A stretch of DNA of 64,000 nt from Sporofaciens musculi (GCF_009830285.1 NZ_WUQX01000001.1:2480501-2544500), one strand, 5' to 3'. Shown: positions 1 through 9,737, counted from the stretch's first letter. Notes: generated by a model from the letters alone, not told the origin. A program made the numbers and translations.

Positions 1-131
1 ACAATCTTGTACGGAATTTCTTCCATGTCATTAAGCAAAGTATCGGCATCTGCTTTAAAACCAAGCCTTGCTACCTCCTCAAATACGGTTCTTCTGATCC
101 TTCTGACTGTGGTATCCAATCCTCTTATCAT
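1..131 (-). CDS. N-terminal part of a probable group B-type [FeFe]-hydrogenase (partial)
   Basis: The first 43 codons of a gene that runs off the low edge of the window. It starts at an ATG at 131 with a good ribosome binding site (AGGAGG, 9 bases upstream). The N-terminus contains GLDTTVRRIRRTVFEEVARL, which from memory resembles the start of monomeric group B [FeFe]-hydrogenases of anaerobic Clostridia. No iron-sulfur or H-cluster motif lies inside the visible part, so the function is an inference from the N-terminus alone. It has its own promoter downstream of asnA. The alternative is an unrelated conserved protein with a basic N-terminus. Confidence 0.45.
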   Translation of the reverse strand, partial: MIRGLDTTVRRIRRTVFEEVARLGFKADADTLLNDMEEIPYKI

Positions 132-179
132 ACAGACAATTCCTCCTAAACTATATGTAGATTTTTGTTATCTGATATA

Positions 180-208
180 AATATACTTGATTGTTAAATA
201 ATTGTCAA
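180..208 (-). promoter_or_regulatory. SigA-type promoter for the partial gene at 1-131
   Basis: On the minus strand a perfect TTGACA (203-208) is followed after 17 bases by TATATT (180-185). The predicted transcript starts near 172, about 40 bases before the ATG at 131. The site lies between the asnA stop and this gene, so the gene is probably a separate transcription unit. Confidence 0.7.
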
Positions 209-248
209 CCAATTCCAATGTTCTATATTTGAAACAATCTATTAACCT

Positions 249-1256
249 TTACAACAGGAAAATATTATGCTTTTTACAGGTTTCCCGCATCTCCTTGGGC
301 CAAAGGCTTGCCTGAACCTCCCCCACATGGGCGCGGTCCAAAAGCAGCATACAAAGCCTTGACTGTCCGATTCCGCCGCCAATAGTGTATGGAAGCTCTC
401 CCCTTAACAACATCTGGTGATAGGGAAGTTCTTTACGCTCCTCACAGCCTGCCTTTTGTAGCTGCTCCTCCAGAGATTTCTCATCCACCCGAATTCCCAT
501 ACTAGAGATCTCTAGGGCGCTTTTTAGATGCTCAAACCAGAACAGGATATCCCCGTTCAACTGCCAGTCGTCATAGTCCGGCGCCCGCCCGTCGTGAGGC
601 TTGCCGCTTGCAAGCTTATCCCCAATCTTCATCAGGAATACACAACCATACTCCTTTGTAATCAGGTTCTCCCTCTCCTTTGGCGTCTTGTCCGGATAAC
701 GGTCCTCCAACTCCTGGGAGGTGATAAAGGTTACATCCGCTGGAAGCTTCTTGGCAGCATCCGGATATTTGTACCACACCTCATGCTGCATATGCTTGAT
801 AATCTTGAAAATATTGCGGACAGTCTCTTTTAGCGTTTCTTCTGTCCGTTCCTCCTTCGTAATTACCTTTTCCCAATCCCACTGGTCCACATAACAGGAA
901 TGAAGATTATCCAGCTCCTCATCGCGGCGGATGGCATTCATATTCGTGTACAGCCCTTCTCCTGGCAAAAAGCCGTATTCATGCAGCGCCATACGCTTCC
1001 ACTTGGCAAGAGAATGCACCACTTCTACCGTCTCATCCGGAATTCCGGCAATATCAAATTTAACCGGACGCTCCACCCCGTTTAAGTCGTCATTCAAACC
1101 GCTGCTTTTCTCCACAAACAGCGGGGCTGAGATTCTCTCCAGATTCATCTCTTTCCCAAACTCCTTCTGGAATGTGTCACGAATATACTTAATGGCTTCT
1201 TGCGTCTCACGGACACTGAGCCTTGGATCATAATTTTCTGGTAATATTAAAGACAT
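249..1256 (-). CDS. asnA: Aspartate-ammonia ligase (ammonia-dependent asparagine synthetase A)
   Basis: Makes asparagine from aspartate, ammonia and ATP in the cytoplasm. The 335-residue protein matches AsnA along its whole length (E. coli about 330 residues), with typical blocks such as [36 protein letters not shown] and [14 protein letters not shown], part of the class II synthetase-like fold. I chose the ATG at 1256 because AAGGAAG lies 8 bases upstream; the in-frame ATG at 1274 has no ribosome binding site. It lies 21 bases after the metH stop and is probably the last gene of the metF-metH transcript. Confidence 0.95.
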   Translation of the reverse strand: MSLILPENYDPRLSVRETQEAIKYIRDTFQKEFGKEMNLERISAPLFVEKSSGLNDDLNGVERPVKFDIAGIPDETVEVVHSLAKWKRMALHEYGFLPGEGLYTNMNAIRRDEELDNLHSCYVDQWDWEKVITKEERTEETLKETVRNIFKIIKHMQHEVWYKYPDAAKKLPADVTFITSQELEDRYPDKTPKERENLITKEYGCVFLMKIGDKLASGKPHDGRAPDYDDWQLNGDILFWFEHLKSALEISSMGIRVDEKSLEEQLQKAGCEERKELPYHQMLLRGELPYTIGGGIGQSRLCMLLLDRAHVGEVQASLWPKEMRETCKKHNIFLL

Positions 1257-1277
1257 GTCTTTTCTTCCTTTCATAGT

Positions 1278-3698
1278 TTAACTTTCTTTTGCAAATATTT
1301 TCTGCGCATAATAAACAGATTGCATAGCGTCCTTTCCATAGAAATCCGCCCCAATCATATCTGCATACTCCTGATTCAGCACAGCGCCGCCCACCATTAC
1401 CTTACAATCTGGTTTTTGCTGTCTTAACAGTTTTATCGTGTCCTCCATACTTACAACCGTGGTGGTCATCAGCGCGCTTAGGCCCACCAAACGGACCTCC
1501 TCCATGACAGCACATTTTACAATCGTCTCCGGCGAAACATCCTTTCCCAAATCAATTACGTCAAAGCTGTAATTCTCAAGCAGCACCTTTACAATATTTT
1601 TCCCAATATCATGAATATCCCCCTTCACTGTTGCAAGGATTACTTTGTTCTTTACCTGTCCGCCCTTCTGTGCAAGAGAATCCTTAAGCACAGCAAATGC
1701 AATCTTAGCAGCATCTGCGCTCATAAGAAGCTGGGGAAGAAACACAGTCCCTTTCTCGAAGCCCTTCCCCACCTCATCCAATGCCGGAATCAAATACCGG
1801 TTGATAATTTCAAGAGGCTCCTGGGTCTTTAGAAGCTCCAATGCTTTATGGTGGGCTTCCTCTTTTAATCCCTTTTCAATAGCAACTCTTAACGTAAGGC
1901 CGCTGTCTTGGGAAGGGTTAGATAAATTTTCATGAGTAAAGGCGCCATATTTGCGGATATAGGCTTCACAATTTGGGTCATAGCCCATCAATGCACAGAA
2001 GGAGTCATAGGAGCGCATCATATCCTCAGAGGAAGGGTTAATAATTCCTGCGCTCAATCCACTATGCAGCGCCATGGTATAGAAATTAGCGTTAATCACA
2101 GGACGGCAGGGAAGACCAAAGGAAATGTTGGAAACACCTAACACCGTACAAACACCATAGGCTTCACGAACCATTCTTAGCGCGTCAAGGGTAGTCTTGG
2201 CACCCTCCGGCTCTGAGCTGATTGTCATGGCAAGCACATCCACTACGATATCCTTCTTTGCAATCCCGTATTTCGCCGCTTCTTCTATTATCCTTCCAGC
2301 AATGCGGCATCGACCTTTCGCAGTCTTTGGGATTCCCTCCTCGTCGATGGTAAGGGCCACAACTGCGCCGCCGTATCTTTGTATCAAGGGGAAAACAGCA
2401 TCCATAACCTCCTGCTTTCCATTAACAGAATTAATCATGGGCTTTCCATTATAGATACGCATAGCGCTTTCCATGGCACGGATATCCACAGTATCAATCT
2501 GCAAAGGAAGGCTTGTCACGCTCTGCAATTCCGTTACGGCCTCCCTCATCATAGACACCTCGTCAATATCCGGAAGCCCTACATTGACGTCAAGGATATG
2601 GGCGCCTTTATCCTGCTGGGTGACACCCTCCCTTAAAATATAATCCATATCATGGTCTTTTAACGCCTGTTTAAACTTCTTCTTTCCTGTTGGATTAATC
2701 CGTTCACCGATAATCACAGGCTTTCGGTTCAACACAACTGCCCTGCCATAAGAGGAAACAATGGTATCCTCTTTTACCACAGGAGGCTTGGGAGACCGTC
2801 TACCCGCCATCGCTACCATGGCGCGGATATGGTCTGGCGTAGTTCCGCAGCAGCCTCCAACGGCACACGCGCCAAGCTTCAGAATCTCCCCCATGGTTTC
2901 TGCAAATTCCTCTGGCGCTACATCATAATACACCTCCCCATTTTTCTGTTTTGGAAGCCCCGCGTTAGGCTTTACAATAACAGGTATGGAGGTGTACTCC
3001 ATAATTTGTCTTAGCACCGGAAGCATCTGGCTGGGTCCTAAGCCACAGTTAATCCCCAGGGCGTCCACACGGAGCCCCTCTAGCATGGCCACCACCGCAG
3101 GCACATCCCCGCCTGTCAGAAGTTTCCCCTTCTCGTCAAATATCATGGTAACAGTGACTGGAAGGCTTGTATTCTCCTTGGCAGCCAATACCGCTGCCTT
3201 CACTTCATAGGTGTCGCTCATAGTTTCAATATGAATAAAATCCGCACCGGCAGCCTCTCCGTAGCCCATGACCTGACCAAATGCCTTATATGCATCTTCA
3301 AATTCCAAATCTCCCATAGGCTTTAATAGTTTACCGGTAGGGCCTACATCAAAGGCAATATAGGTCCGCCTTTCATCGTGCACGCCAAGGGCTGCCGCCT
3401 TCTTTGCGTTTGCTACGGCAGCTTCTACAATCTCCTTTAAACAGTATTGGGAGCCATGAAATTTCAAGGCATTTGCACCAAATGTATTGGTCAGGACAAT
3501 ATCGCTGCCGGCTTCAAAATATTGGCGATGGATGTCAATAATCTCGTCGGGGTGGGTCAGATTCCATGTTTCGGGAAGCTCTCCCGCCTTGAGTCCTTTC
3601 GATTGAAGGAGGGTGCCCATACCTCCGTCAAAATATAACAGGTCTTTTCCTAAACGTTTTCGTATCATATCATCTACCTTATCCTTAAAATGCTTCAT
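1278..3698 (-). CDS. metH: Cobalamin-dependent methionine synthase lacking the activation domain
   Basis: Transfers a methyl group from methyltetrahydrofolate via cobalamin to homocysteine. Domains in order: homocysteine S-methyltransferase (about 1-300, with zinc ligands Cys218 and the Cys283-Cys284 pair in GGCCGTTP), pterin-binding TIM barrel (about 325-580, GERINPTG), B12 cap (about 590-680) and B12-binding Rossmann domain with GDIHDIGKN, where His696 is the cobalt ligand. At 806 residues it is much shorter than E. coli MetH (about 1,227) because the C-terminal SAM-binding activation domain is absent; that function is encoded by the gene immediately upstream. The start has a weak ribosome binding site only two bases after the upstream stop, suggesting translational coupling. 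Confidence 0.93.
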   Translation of the reverse strand: MKHFKDKVDDMIRKRLGKDLLYFDGGMGTLLQSKGLKAGELPETWNLTHPDEIIDIHRQYFEAGSDIVLTNTFGANALKFHGSQYCLKEIVEAAVANAKKAAALGVHDERRTYIAFDVGPTGKLLKPMGDLEFEDAYKAFGQVMGYGEAAGADFIHIETMSDTYEVKAAVLAAKENTSLPVTVTMIFDEKGKLLTGGDVPAVVAMLEGLRVDALGINCGLGPSQMLPVLRQIMEYTSIPVIVKPNAGLPKQKNGEVYYDVAPEEFAETMGEILKLGACAVGGCCGTTPDHIRAMVAMAGRRSPKPPVVKEDTIVSSYGRAVVLNRKPVIIGERINPTGKKKFKQALKDHDMDYILREGVTQQDKGAHILDVNVGLPDIDEVSMMREAVTELQSVTSLPLQIDTVDIRAMESAMRIYNGKPMINSVNGKQEVMDAVFPLIQRYGGAVVALTIDEEGIPKTAKGRCRIAGRIIEEAAKYGIAKKDIVVDVLAMTISSEPEGAKTTLDALRMVREAYGVCTVLGVSNISFGLPCRPVINANFYTMALHSGLSAGIINPSSEDMMRSYDSFCALMGYDPNCEAYIRKYGAFTHENLSNPSQDSGLTLRVAIEKGLKEEAHHKALELLKTQEPLEIINRYLIPALDEVGKGFEKGTVFLPQLLMSADAAKIAFAVLKDSLAQKGGQVKNKVILATVKGDIHDIGKNIVKVLLENYSFDVIDLGKDVSPETIVKCAVMEEVRLVGLSALMTTTVVSMEDTIKLLRQQKPDCKVMVGGAVLNQEYADMIGADFYGKDAMQSVYYAQKIFAKES

Positions 3699-3700
3699 AT

Positions 3701-4345
3701 TTAAATGCGGCGGTAATTACAGTCAATTTTATCGCAGGATTCACAGCCCTGCACATGACAGGGAATATTCATTTTACTCAGTCCGATTACAGCCGTCACT
3801 GATTTTGTGGGGGTTAGCATATTACCCTCAGTCATGGATAAACCAATCCTCTTTGGCGCGTCCAGCATACGGAGAATCTGCTCCTGATGAAGAATAGAGA
3901 AATCCCCGTAACCAGGACTGAATCTGGGCCTTAAGTAGTACCCATTTTCTTCCTCCTCCCTTCGCAGCTTCTCCTGGCAGCAATCCAGATATTCTTCCAG
4001 CATGGCTGCTGCGCATGCCTGCAGAATCACAACTCTTGCCATATCGGTAAGCGTATACCTGCGAAGAAGGGTATCTACACCCACTCCAAGGGTCGCGCCA
4101 AGGATGAAGGCTTTCTCACAGCTTTTTAAATTCCTTGAAAGATTCCTGCTTTTGATCTTTAATGTTCCGATAGACAGACAGCCCTCATCTTCCATGGACA
4201 CGTCAAAAATGCGATAAATGCTCCGTCTGCCTGCCGCCTCCTCCAATTCCCTAAAAGAACTGGAGATTAGCGCAAGCGTACGGCCATCTATCGCATGGTT
4301 TCCGTATCCTAAGTAACGAACTGCCTCTTTTGTTCTTACATCCAT
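3701..4345 (-). CDS. Stand-alone methionine synthase activation-domain protein
   Basis: A 214-residue protein resembling the MetH reactivation domain (Met_synt_B12), which binds S-adenosylmethionine and restores oxidised cobalamin. The RxxxGY SAM-binding motif is present as RFSPGY (141-146). The C-terminus is cysteine-rich (CHVQGCESCDKIDC), as in the small stand-alone versions found in Clostridia. GAAGGA lies 7 bases before the ATG. The gene sits directly between metF and the shortened metH, so it almost certainly serves that enzyme in trans. Confidence 0.85.
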   Translation of the reverse strand: MDVRTKEAVRYLGYGNHAIDGRTLALISSSFRELEEAAGRRSIYRIFDVSMEDEGCLSIGTLKIKSRNLSRNLKSCEKAFILGATLGVGVDTLLRRYTLTDMARVVILQACAAAMLEEYLDCCQEKLRREEEENGYYLRPRFSPGYGDFSILHQEQILRMLDAPKRIGLSMTEGNMLTPTKSVTAVIGLSKMNIPCHVQGCESCDKIDCNYRRI

Positions 4346-4392
4346 ACGTTTTCCTTCTTTATGAATCTGAAACCATATTGAAAAAGCTCTTA

Positions 4393-5259
4393 TTATGCTA
4401 CAATCTCTGACAGGTTCCTCATGATTGCCTCGGCAACCTCCGGCTTGTTCATGGAATATACATGAATATGATTCACACCGTTTGCAATCAAATCTATAAT
4501 CTGGTCAGTAGCATATGCAATCCCTGCCTGCTGCATTGCCCCAGGATCATCACCGAACCGGTCAACGATTGCCCGAAACCTCTCCGGCAGAATGGTTCCC
4601 GACAGGCCGCCAATCCTTGCAATCTGCTTCTTGTTGGTAACCGGCATGATTCCTGGAAGCACCGGAACCGTAATGCCTTTTTCACGGATTCGATACAGGA
4701 AATTATAGAGGATATTGTTATCAAAAAACATCTGGGTGGTCAAAAAATCCACTCCGCAGTCAACTTTATGCTTCAAATTCCGGATGTCATCCTTCTTATG
4801 CTCTGTCTCTACATGGCCCTCCGGATAACAGGCGGCGCCGATACAGAACTCCCCCTGCTTACGGATATCCTCAATCAGCTCACTGGCATAGCGATAATGG
4901 CTTGGCAGCGGGAACTCACTCTCTGAAGGAATATCTCCCCTGAGGGCCAGGATATTCTCAATCTGATTCTCCTTCAACTGGTCTATAACCCTATGGACCT
5001 CCTCCTTTGTGGAGGAAACACAGGTTAAATGTGCCAGGCTCGTCACGCCAAAATCCTTCTCAATCTGGGTGGCAATACTGACGGTATTCTTGCTGGTGCC
5101 GCCGCCTGCGCCATAAGTCACGCTGATAAACGACGGCTTCAACGCCGCAATCTTCCTCGTAGCGCTAAGCACGCTGTCATATCCCGCGTCGGTCTTTGGC
5201 GGAAATACCTCAAAGGAAATATGCGGTTCTTCACTCTTAAGTATATCTCGAATCTTCAT
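4393..5259 (-). CDS. metF: 5,10-methylenetetrahydrofolate reductase
   Basis: Produces 5-methyltetrahydrofolate, the methyl donor used by the MetH encoded downstream. The 288-residue protein (E. coli MetF about 296) shows the flavin-dependent TIM-barrel pattern: ISFEVFPPKT near the N-terminus with the catalytic Glu, then FISVTYGAGG, NILALRGD and PVLPGIMPV. The ATG at 5259 is preceded by AAGGAAAG; an upstream in-frame start at 5316 overlaps the glgA 3' end and has no good ribosome binding site. I saw no SAM riboswitch in the 31 bases between glgA and metF, so regulation may come from further upstream. Confidence 0.93.
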   Translation of the reverse strand: MKIRDILKSEEPHISFEVFPPKTDAGYDSVLSATRKIAALKPSFISVTYGAGGGTSKNTVSIATQIEKDFGVTSLAHLTCVSSTKEEVHRVIDQLKENQIENILALRGDIPSESEFPLPSHYRYASELIEDIRKQGEFCIGAACYPEGHVETEHKKDDIRNLKHKVDCGVDFLTTQMFFDNNILYNFLYRIREKGITVPVLPGIMPVTNKKQIARIGGLSGTILPERFRAIVDRFGDDPGAMQQAGIAYATDQIIDLIANGVNHIHVYSMNKPEVAEAIMRNLSEIVA

Positions 5260-5290
5260 AGTTATCTTTCCTTCATAAACACTGCGTCTC

Positions 5291-6728
5291 CTACATGCTG
5301 TCGTAGAGAGCCTCATACTGCTTCGCAGAATTCCCCCATGAGAAATCCTGGCTCATAGCGCGTTCCACCATCTTATTCCAGTCCCGTTTTCTGTCGTAAT
5401 AAATCCTCTCAGCATAACGAACCGTTGCCATCATCTCATGGGCATTATAATTCGTAAAGCTAAAGCCTGTACCCGTCTTCTCGTATTCATTGTATGGCTC
5501 AACCGTATCCTTAAGTCCACCCGTCTCCCTTACAATCGGAAGGGTGCCGTATCTTAAGCTCATCAACTGGCTCAATCCGCAAGGCTCAAACAGAGACGGC
5601 ATCAAAAAAGGCGTCGCAGGAAGCATAGATTCTATGGGACAATGGGTCTGAATAATAAATGTTGGCAGACACCTTTCCCTGATACTTCCATTCAAAATGA
5701 CGGAACATGTTCTCATACTTCTCCTCACCTGTGCCGAGCACCACAATCTGAATGGCATCCTGGCAAAGCTCATCCATCACATAGGCAACCAAGTCAAAGC
5801 CCTTCTGGTCCGTAAGCCTGGACACAATACCAATCATCATGGTATGAGTATCCTGATTCAGATTCAGCTCCCTCTGAAGCGCCAGCTTGTTCTTCACCTT
5901 CTCCTTACGGAAATTATCGATATCATAATTCTTCTCGATATGCGGGTCTGTGGCAGGATTATAGTCGTCATAGTCGATACCGTTGACGATACCGGAGAGA
6001 CAGTTGGCCTTGGCATTCATAAGCCCGTCCAGCTTCTCGCCGTAGAACGGCATCTTAATCTCCTCAGCATAGGAATTACTAACCGTAGTAACTCTGTCGG
6101 CATAGACGATGCCTCCCTTTAAGTAGTTGGCATCCTTGTACGCCTCTAGCTTGTCCGGTACGAAGTAATACTGGGGCAGACCTGTAATGTCACGGACTCT
6201 CTTGGTATCCCAGGTTCCCTGGAACTTTAAGTTATGTATGGTCATAATTGTCTTAATTCCGCGGTAATACTCGGTTCCAAACCGGAAATTGTCAAGATAG
6301 ATAGGAATCAGTCCTGTCTGCCAATCGTGGCAGTGGATGATATCCGGACGGAAATCAATCACCGGCAAAGCGCTTAACACTGCCTTGGAGAAGAACGCAA
6401 ACTTCTCGATATCAGCATACATATCTCCATAAGGTGCAAAGCCGTTAAAATAATACTCGTTATCTATAAAATAGAATGTAATTCCCTCGTGTTCGTATGT
6501 CAGTACGCCTACATACTGCTTTCTCCAGTTCAAATCCATATAGAAATGCGTATGGTAAGCGAGTTTTCCTTTCCATTCTTCCTTCATGCACATGTATTTT
6601 GGCAGCATGACACGGACATCGTATTTATCCTTATCAAAATATTTCGGCAGAGAACCGACAACATCCGCAAGTCCTCCTGTCTTAATAAATGGTACTGATT
6701 CTGATGCTGCAAATAGTATTTTTTTCAT
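5291..6728 (-). pseudogene. glgA: Glycogen synthase (ADP-glucose type), reading frame broken once
   Basis: Elongates alpha-1,4-glucan from ADP-glucose (GT5). The N-terminal half begins MKKILFAASE with the KTGGLADVVGSLP substrate loop and runs to YASCDAF, then reads out of frame to a stop. The family sequence resumes one base shifted as [14 protein letters not shown] and continues to the normal end. The break coincides with six T on the coding strand (A at 5604-5609); with five T the gene gives about 478 residues, the normal length. GGAGG lies 8 bases before the ATG at 6728. Either a real mutation or a homopolymer error; no programmed shift is expected because a +1 move would be needed. Confidence 0.88.
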
Positions 6729-6762
6729 ACTCTTTTCCTCCAAACCTCACATATATATTCCT

Positions 6763-6768
6763 ATTATA
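6763..6768 (-). promoter_or_regulatory. Candidate -10 element upstream of glgA
   Basis: A perfect TATAAT on the minus strand, 35 bases before the glgA ATG and between the spo0A stop and glgA. No convincing -35 hexamer is present at the usual distance, so this is a weak call. Confidence 0.35.
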
Positions 6769-6795
6769 CCCTACTTTTGCTCAGAAGAAAAGTAT

Positions 6796-7590
6796 TTATC
6801 TGTTTTTATATTCTAATCTTATGGTGTCTGCAATCAACGCAATAAACTCTGAGTTGGTCGGTTTTCCTTTCCCGTTACTGACCGTGTACCCAAACAGGTC
6901 GTCCAGCGTATCTAGTTTTCCTCTACTCCATGCTACTTCTATGGCATGACGGATTGCACGCTCCACCCGACTTGCCGTTGTCTGATGTTTTTTCGCCACT
7001 GTGGGATACAATACCTTGGTGATGGCGTTAAGTACGTCCATGTCCTCCACCGCCATGATAATCGCATCCCTGAGATAGTGATAACCTTTGATGTGCGCAG
7101 GAATTCCTATTTCATGAATCATGTCTGTCACCCGCCCCTCCAGGTTCGGCTCAGACCGGTTATCCATCACCGCGCCGACAGCCGAAGCCTGGGGCTTTAG
7201 TTCATGCCGGATTACCTGGTTGGCATGTTTAATCCTGTTTAGCACCATCTCATTGTTAAATGGTTTCATGATGTAATAGCTTGCACCCTTCTTGAAGGCA
7301 TCTTCTGTAATTCGTTCCTGTCCCACTGCTGTAACAACAATAAAATCAGGATGCTTCTTAAGTCCTTTGTCATTGCTGACCATTTCCATTACGCTAAGGC
7401 CGTCCATCTTGGGCATAATCAGATCAAGCAAAACAACGTCGGGCTGCTTCTCTTTAATCAGATGATACATGTCCTCCCCGTTGTTAGCCTTCCCCACCAG
7501 ATTTAATTCCTCGTCATTGCTTATGATTTCGCCAAGCAAGTCCAGAATTCTTTCATTGTCGTCGGCTATAGCCACGTTTATCTCTCTCAT
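6796..7590 (-). CDS. spo0A: Master regulator of sporulation Spo0A
   Basis: Response regulator that starts sporulation when phosphorylated. Residues 1-125 form the receiver domain, with acidic residues in IADDN, the phosphoacceptor Asp in [14 protein letters not shown] and the conserved Lys in YIMKPF. The C-terminal effector domain carries the DNA-recognition helix region [18 protein letters not shown] and typical KKHQTT. Length 264 residues fits the family. I placed the start at 7590, where AAAGGAGG lies 11 bases upstream; a longer frame to 7701 has no support. It follows spoIVB as in Bacillus and has its own promoter with several 0A-box-like sites. Confidence 0.97.
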   Translation of the reverse strand: MREINVAIADDNERILDLLGEIISNDEELNLVGKANNGEDMYHLIKEKQPDVVLLDLIMPKMDGLSVMEMVSNDKGLKKHPDFIVVTAVGQERITEDAFKKGASYYIMKPFNNEMVLNRIKHANQVIRHELKPQASAVGAVMDNRSEPNLEGRVTDMIHEIGIPAHIKGYHYLRDAIIMAVEDMDVLNAITKVLYPTVAKKHQTTASRVERAIRHAIEVAWSRGKLDTLDDLFGYTVSNGKGKPTNSEFIALIADTIRLEYKNR

Positions 7591-7624
7591 TTTACGCAAT
7601 GCCTCCTTTCCTAACATCAAAAAC

Positions 7625-7719
7625 TGTCGAGTTTGATTATAAAGTCTGGCACATGGAAAAACAAGAAATTGCTGTCGTAAAATTTTGACTATTATCGACA
7701 ACTATTTTACTATTCGACA
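7625..7719. promoter_or_regulatory. Cluster of 0A-box-like sites around the spo0A promoter
   Basis: Four TGTCGNA-type sites lie within 95 bases: TGTCGAA (7713-7719, minus), TGTCGAT (7694-7700, minus), TGTCGTA (7673-7679, plus) and TGTCGAG (7625-7631, plus). TGTCGAA is the consensus Spo0A-binding site. The perfect one overlaps the last codons and stop of spoIVB. The arrangement suggests autoregulation, as is known for Bacillus spo0A. Confidence 0.55.
7636..7664 (-). promoter_or_regulatory. SigA-type promoter of spo0A
   Basis: On the minus strand TTGTTT (7659-7664), 17 bases, then a perfect TATAAT (7636-7641). The transcript would start near 7629, about 40 bases before the spo0A ATG. It lies inside a group of 0A-box-like sequences. 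Confidence 0.65.
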
Positions 7720-8780
7720 TTTTTCATCATATCTTCTATAAATATACCATATCCCTTGGTGGCGTCATGGACAAACACATGGGTAACGGCGCCGATTAGC
7801 TTTCCATTCTGGATAATCGGGCTTCCGCTCATACCCTGCACGATTCCTCCGGTCACAGAAAGCAGCCTGTTGTCCGTCACTTCAATGACAATTCCCTTGT
7901 TGACCTCACTGGTATTTTTGTCGATTTTTGTCACACGAATCTGATAATCCTTCACCGTCCCCTCCACGGCGCAGCGGATGGTTGCAGGCCCCTCCACAAT
8001 CTCCTCCTTTACCGCCGTCTCCATGGGCGTTTGGTCGGCAAATAAAGCGTCAATTCTATCAATGGTGCCAAAAATTCCGCAGTCAGTGTTATTGGTGATA
8101 TTCCCCAATACATTATAATTATTGTAGACGATAATACCCTCCATTCCACCGGGAGTACCGTCCTGCCCTTTTTGGATATCACGGATACTGGTCTCGTAGA
8201 CTCTGCCGTTGTGAATCTCAAGCAAAGCATTGGTATCCACGTCATGAATCCCGTGGCCTAAGGCGCCGAACCGGCTGTTTGTGTTGAGAAATGTCACAGT
8301 CCCAAGTCCCTGGGCATTGTCCCGCACCCAGATTCCAAGCTTGCACTCCCTGGCATTTAACCGCACAGGCTTCATTCGGATATTCATATACTGCTCATCC
8401 CTGCGCACCCGCAAGATAATATCCTCATTTCCCAACTTCTTAACCGTCTCCGCAAGTTCATTCTTGTCATGGATTGTCTGTTCATTCAGAGCCACAATAT
8501 AGTCTCCCGCTTTCACAAGGTTTGCCGCCGGCTCATAGTCCATGCCGTCCTCCGCCGTAATGGAATCCGTCCCAAGCACCATGACTCCCTCTGTCTCTAA
8601 GTAGATTCCAATAGGCATCCCGCCGGGAATGACCATATTTTCCGAAGATGTTGCGGCGTTTACCTCAGCCTCCAGCCTGCTTCGCTGATATTCGATCAGA
8701 TAATAACCGCCTCCCACGGCAATCAGAAACGTAACGATCATAATCAGGATTCTTCGATACCAGTATTTTCTCATCTTCAT
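7710..8780 (-). CDS. spoIVB: SpoIVB signalling serine peptidase
   Basis: Forespore-secreted peptidase (family S55) that triggers sigma-K activation in the mother cell. The 356-residue protein has one N-terminal transmembrane or signal-anchor segment (about 10-28), a PDZ domain (about 55-150) and the S55 peptidase domain. The catalytic serine is in GMSGSP and the likely catalytic His in GALGHGIHD. It lies directly upstream of spo0A, the order found across spore formers, but here it is separated from recN by two unrelated genes. Two near-adjacent ATG codons (8780 and 8774) could both serve as start. Confidence 0.95.
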   Translation of the reverse strand: MKMRKYWYRRILIMIVTFLIAVGGGYYLIEYQRSRLEAEVNAATSSENMVIPGGMPIGIYLETEGVMVLGTDSITAEDGMDYEPAANLVKAGDYIVALNEQTIHDKNELAETVKKLGNEDIILRVRRDEQYMNIRMKPVRLNARECKLGIWVRDNAQGLGTVTFLNTNSRFGALGHGIHDVDTNALLEIHNGRVYETSIRDIQKGQDGTPGGMEGIIVYNNYNVLGNITNNTDCGIFGTIDRIDALFADQTPMETAVKEEIVEGPATIRCAVEGTVKDYQIRVTKIDKNTSEVNKGIVIEVTDNRLLSVTGGIVQGMSGSPIIQNGKLIGAVTHVFVHDATKGYGIFIEDMMKNVE

Positions 8781-8840
8781 AAACCTCGACTTTCACATTC
8801 AGAATTCTTACTTCCTTATTATGTGACAGTTCCCGAAAAT

Positions 8841-9737
8841 TTACTCAGATTTTGGCTGATATATTTCTGAGCCAATAGCCCCAACAACAATGATGACCGC
8901 GCCCAGCATCTGCAGCAGGGTCATATGTTCATGAAAAATAACAAATCCAACCAGCGTCCCTACCACCACCTCCAGGGCAGAAAGAATACTAGTGGTGGTT
9001 GCCTCCACATATTGGGTTGATTTCACACAGGCCACATTGGCAACCATGGTACACAGGATTCCGATTCCAAACAGATTCCAGAGTAAAGACAAGACCGGCG
9101 TGCTGCTCATATGTACGGAGAGGGCGCTAAAGTCAATGCCAAACAGCAGAACCAGCGCAGCGCCTAAGAAGCCATAGACTAACAAGGTATCTCTCTCATA
9201 GTCTTTGGCAAAAAACTTGGGAAGAAGAATCTGCAGGGCAACTCCCACCCCATTAATGACTCCTGCAAGAATTCCCAGTCCATCAAGCCTCATATTGCCG
9301 CTTCCCACTAAGTCGGCCACCAGCACCGCGCCAATCAGACAGACAAAGATGGTAATAATCTTGCTCTTTTTTAGCTTCTCCCGAAACATGAACCTTCCCA
9401 AAATCGCCACCCAGATGGGACTCATAAACATCAGCACCGTCGCCACGCCCACAGGTATCCTGGAAACAGCTACGCTGTAGCTCACAAAACTGATACTGTA
9501 CGCTGCTGCTCCGTATGCCAGGCAGATGAATATACCCTTAAGGTCGATTTTTAGGGCAGAGGGGTTGGTAAAAATTAAAAACAGGAAATAAGCCACTCCC
9601 GCCAGCGCGCACCGAAAAAAGGAAATTTCAAGATTGGTGAACTGATACTGTGATAAGGTTCTCACAAACACACCCATGATTCCCCACATGACTGCTGTAA
9701 TAATAGCAAGAGCCATCCCCTTCGTACGATTATTCAT
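8841..9737 (-). CDS. EamA/DMT-family membrane transporter
   Basis: A 298-residue protein with about ten hydrophobic segments arranged as two EamA repeats, typical of drug/metabolite transporters that export small metabolites or amino acids. The N-terminal repeat includes AIITAVMWGIMGVFVRTL and the second ends in LLQMLGAVIIVVGAI. The ATG at 9737 has AAAGGAAG 7 bases upstream and overlaps the end of the amidohydrolase gene by 8 bases, implying co-transcription and coupling. The substrate cannot be inferred. Confidence 0.85.
   Translation of the reverse strand: MNNRTKGMALAIITAVMWGIMGVFVRTLSQYQFTNLEISFFRCALAGVAYFLFLIFTNPSALKIDLKGIFICLAYGAAAYSISFVSYSVAVSRIPVGVATVLMFMSPIWVAILGRFMFREKLKKSKIITIFVCLIGAVLVADLVGSGNMRLDGLGILAGVINGVGVALQILLPKFFAKDYERDTLLVYGFLGAALVLLFGIDFSALSVHMSSTPVLSLLWNLFGIGILCTMVANVACVKSTQYVEATTTSILSALEVVVGTLVGFVIFHEHMTLLQMLGAVIIVVGAIGSEIYQPKSE

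Noticed and set aside
4360-5300. SAM riboswitch for the metF-metH genes
   Set aside because: The gap between glgA and metF is only 31 bases and shows no S-box features.
5586-5773. Programmed frameshift in glgA
   Set aside because: Restoring the frame needs a +1 move; -1 slippage on the T run leads to TTT TTT TGA, a stop. No stimulatory structure was seen, and the family is not known for recoding.
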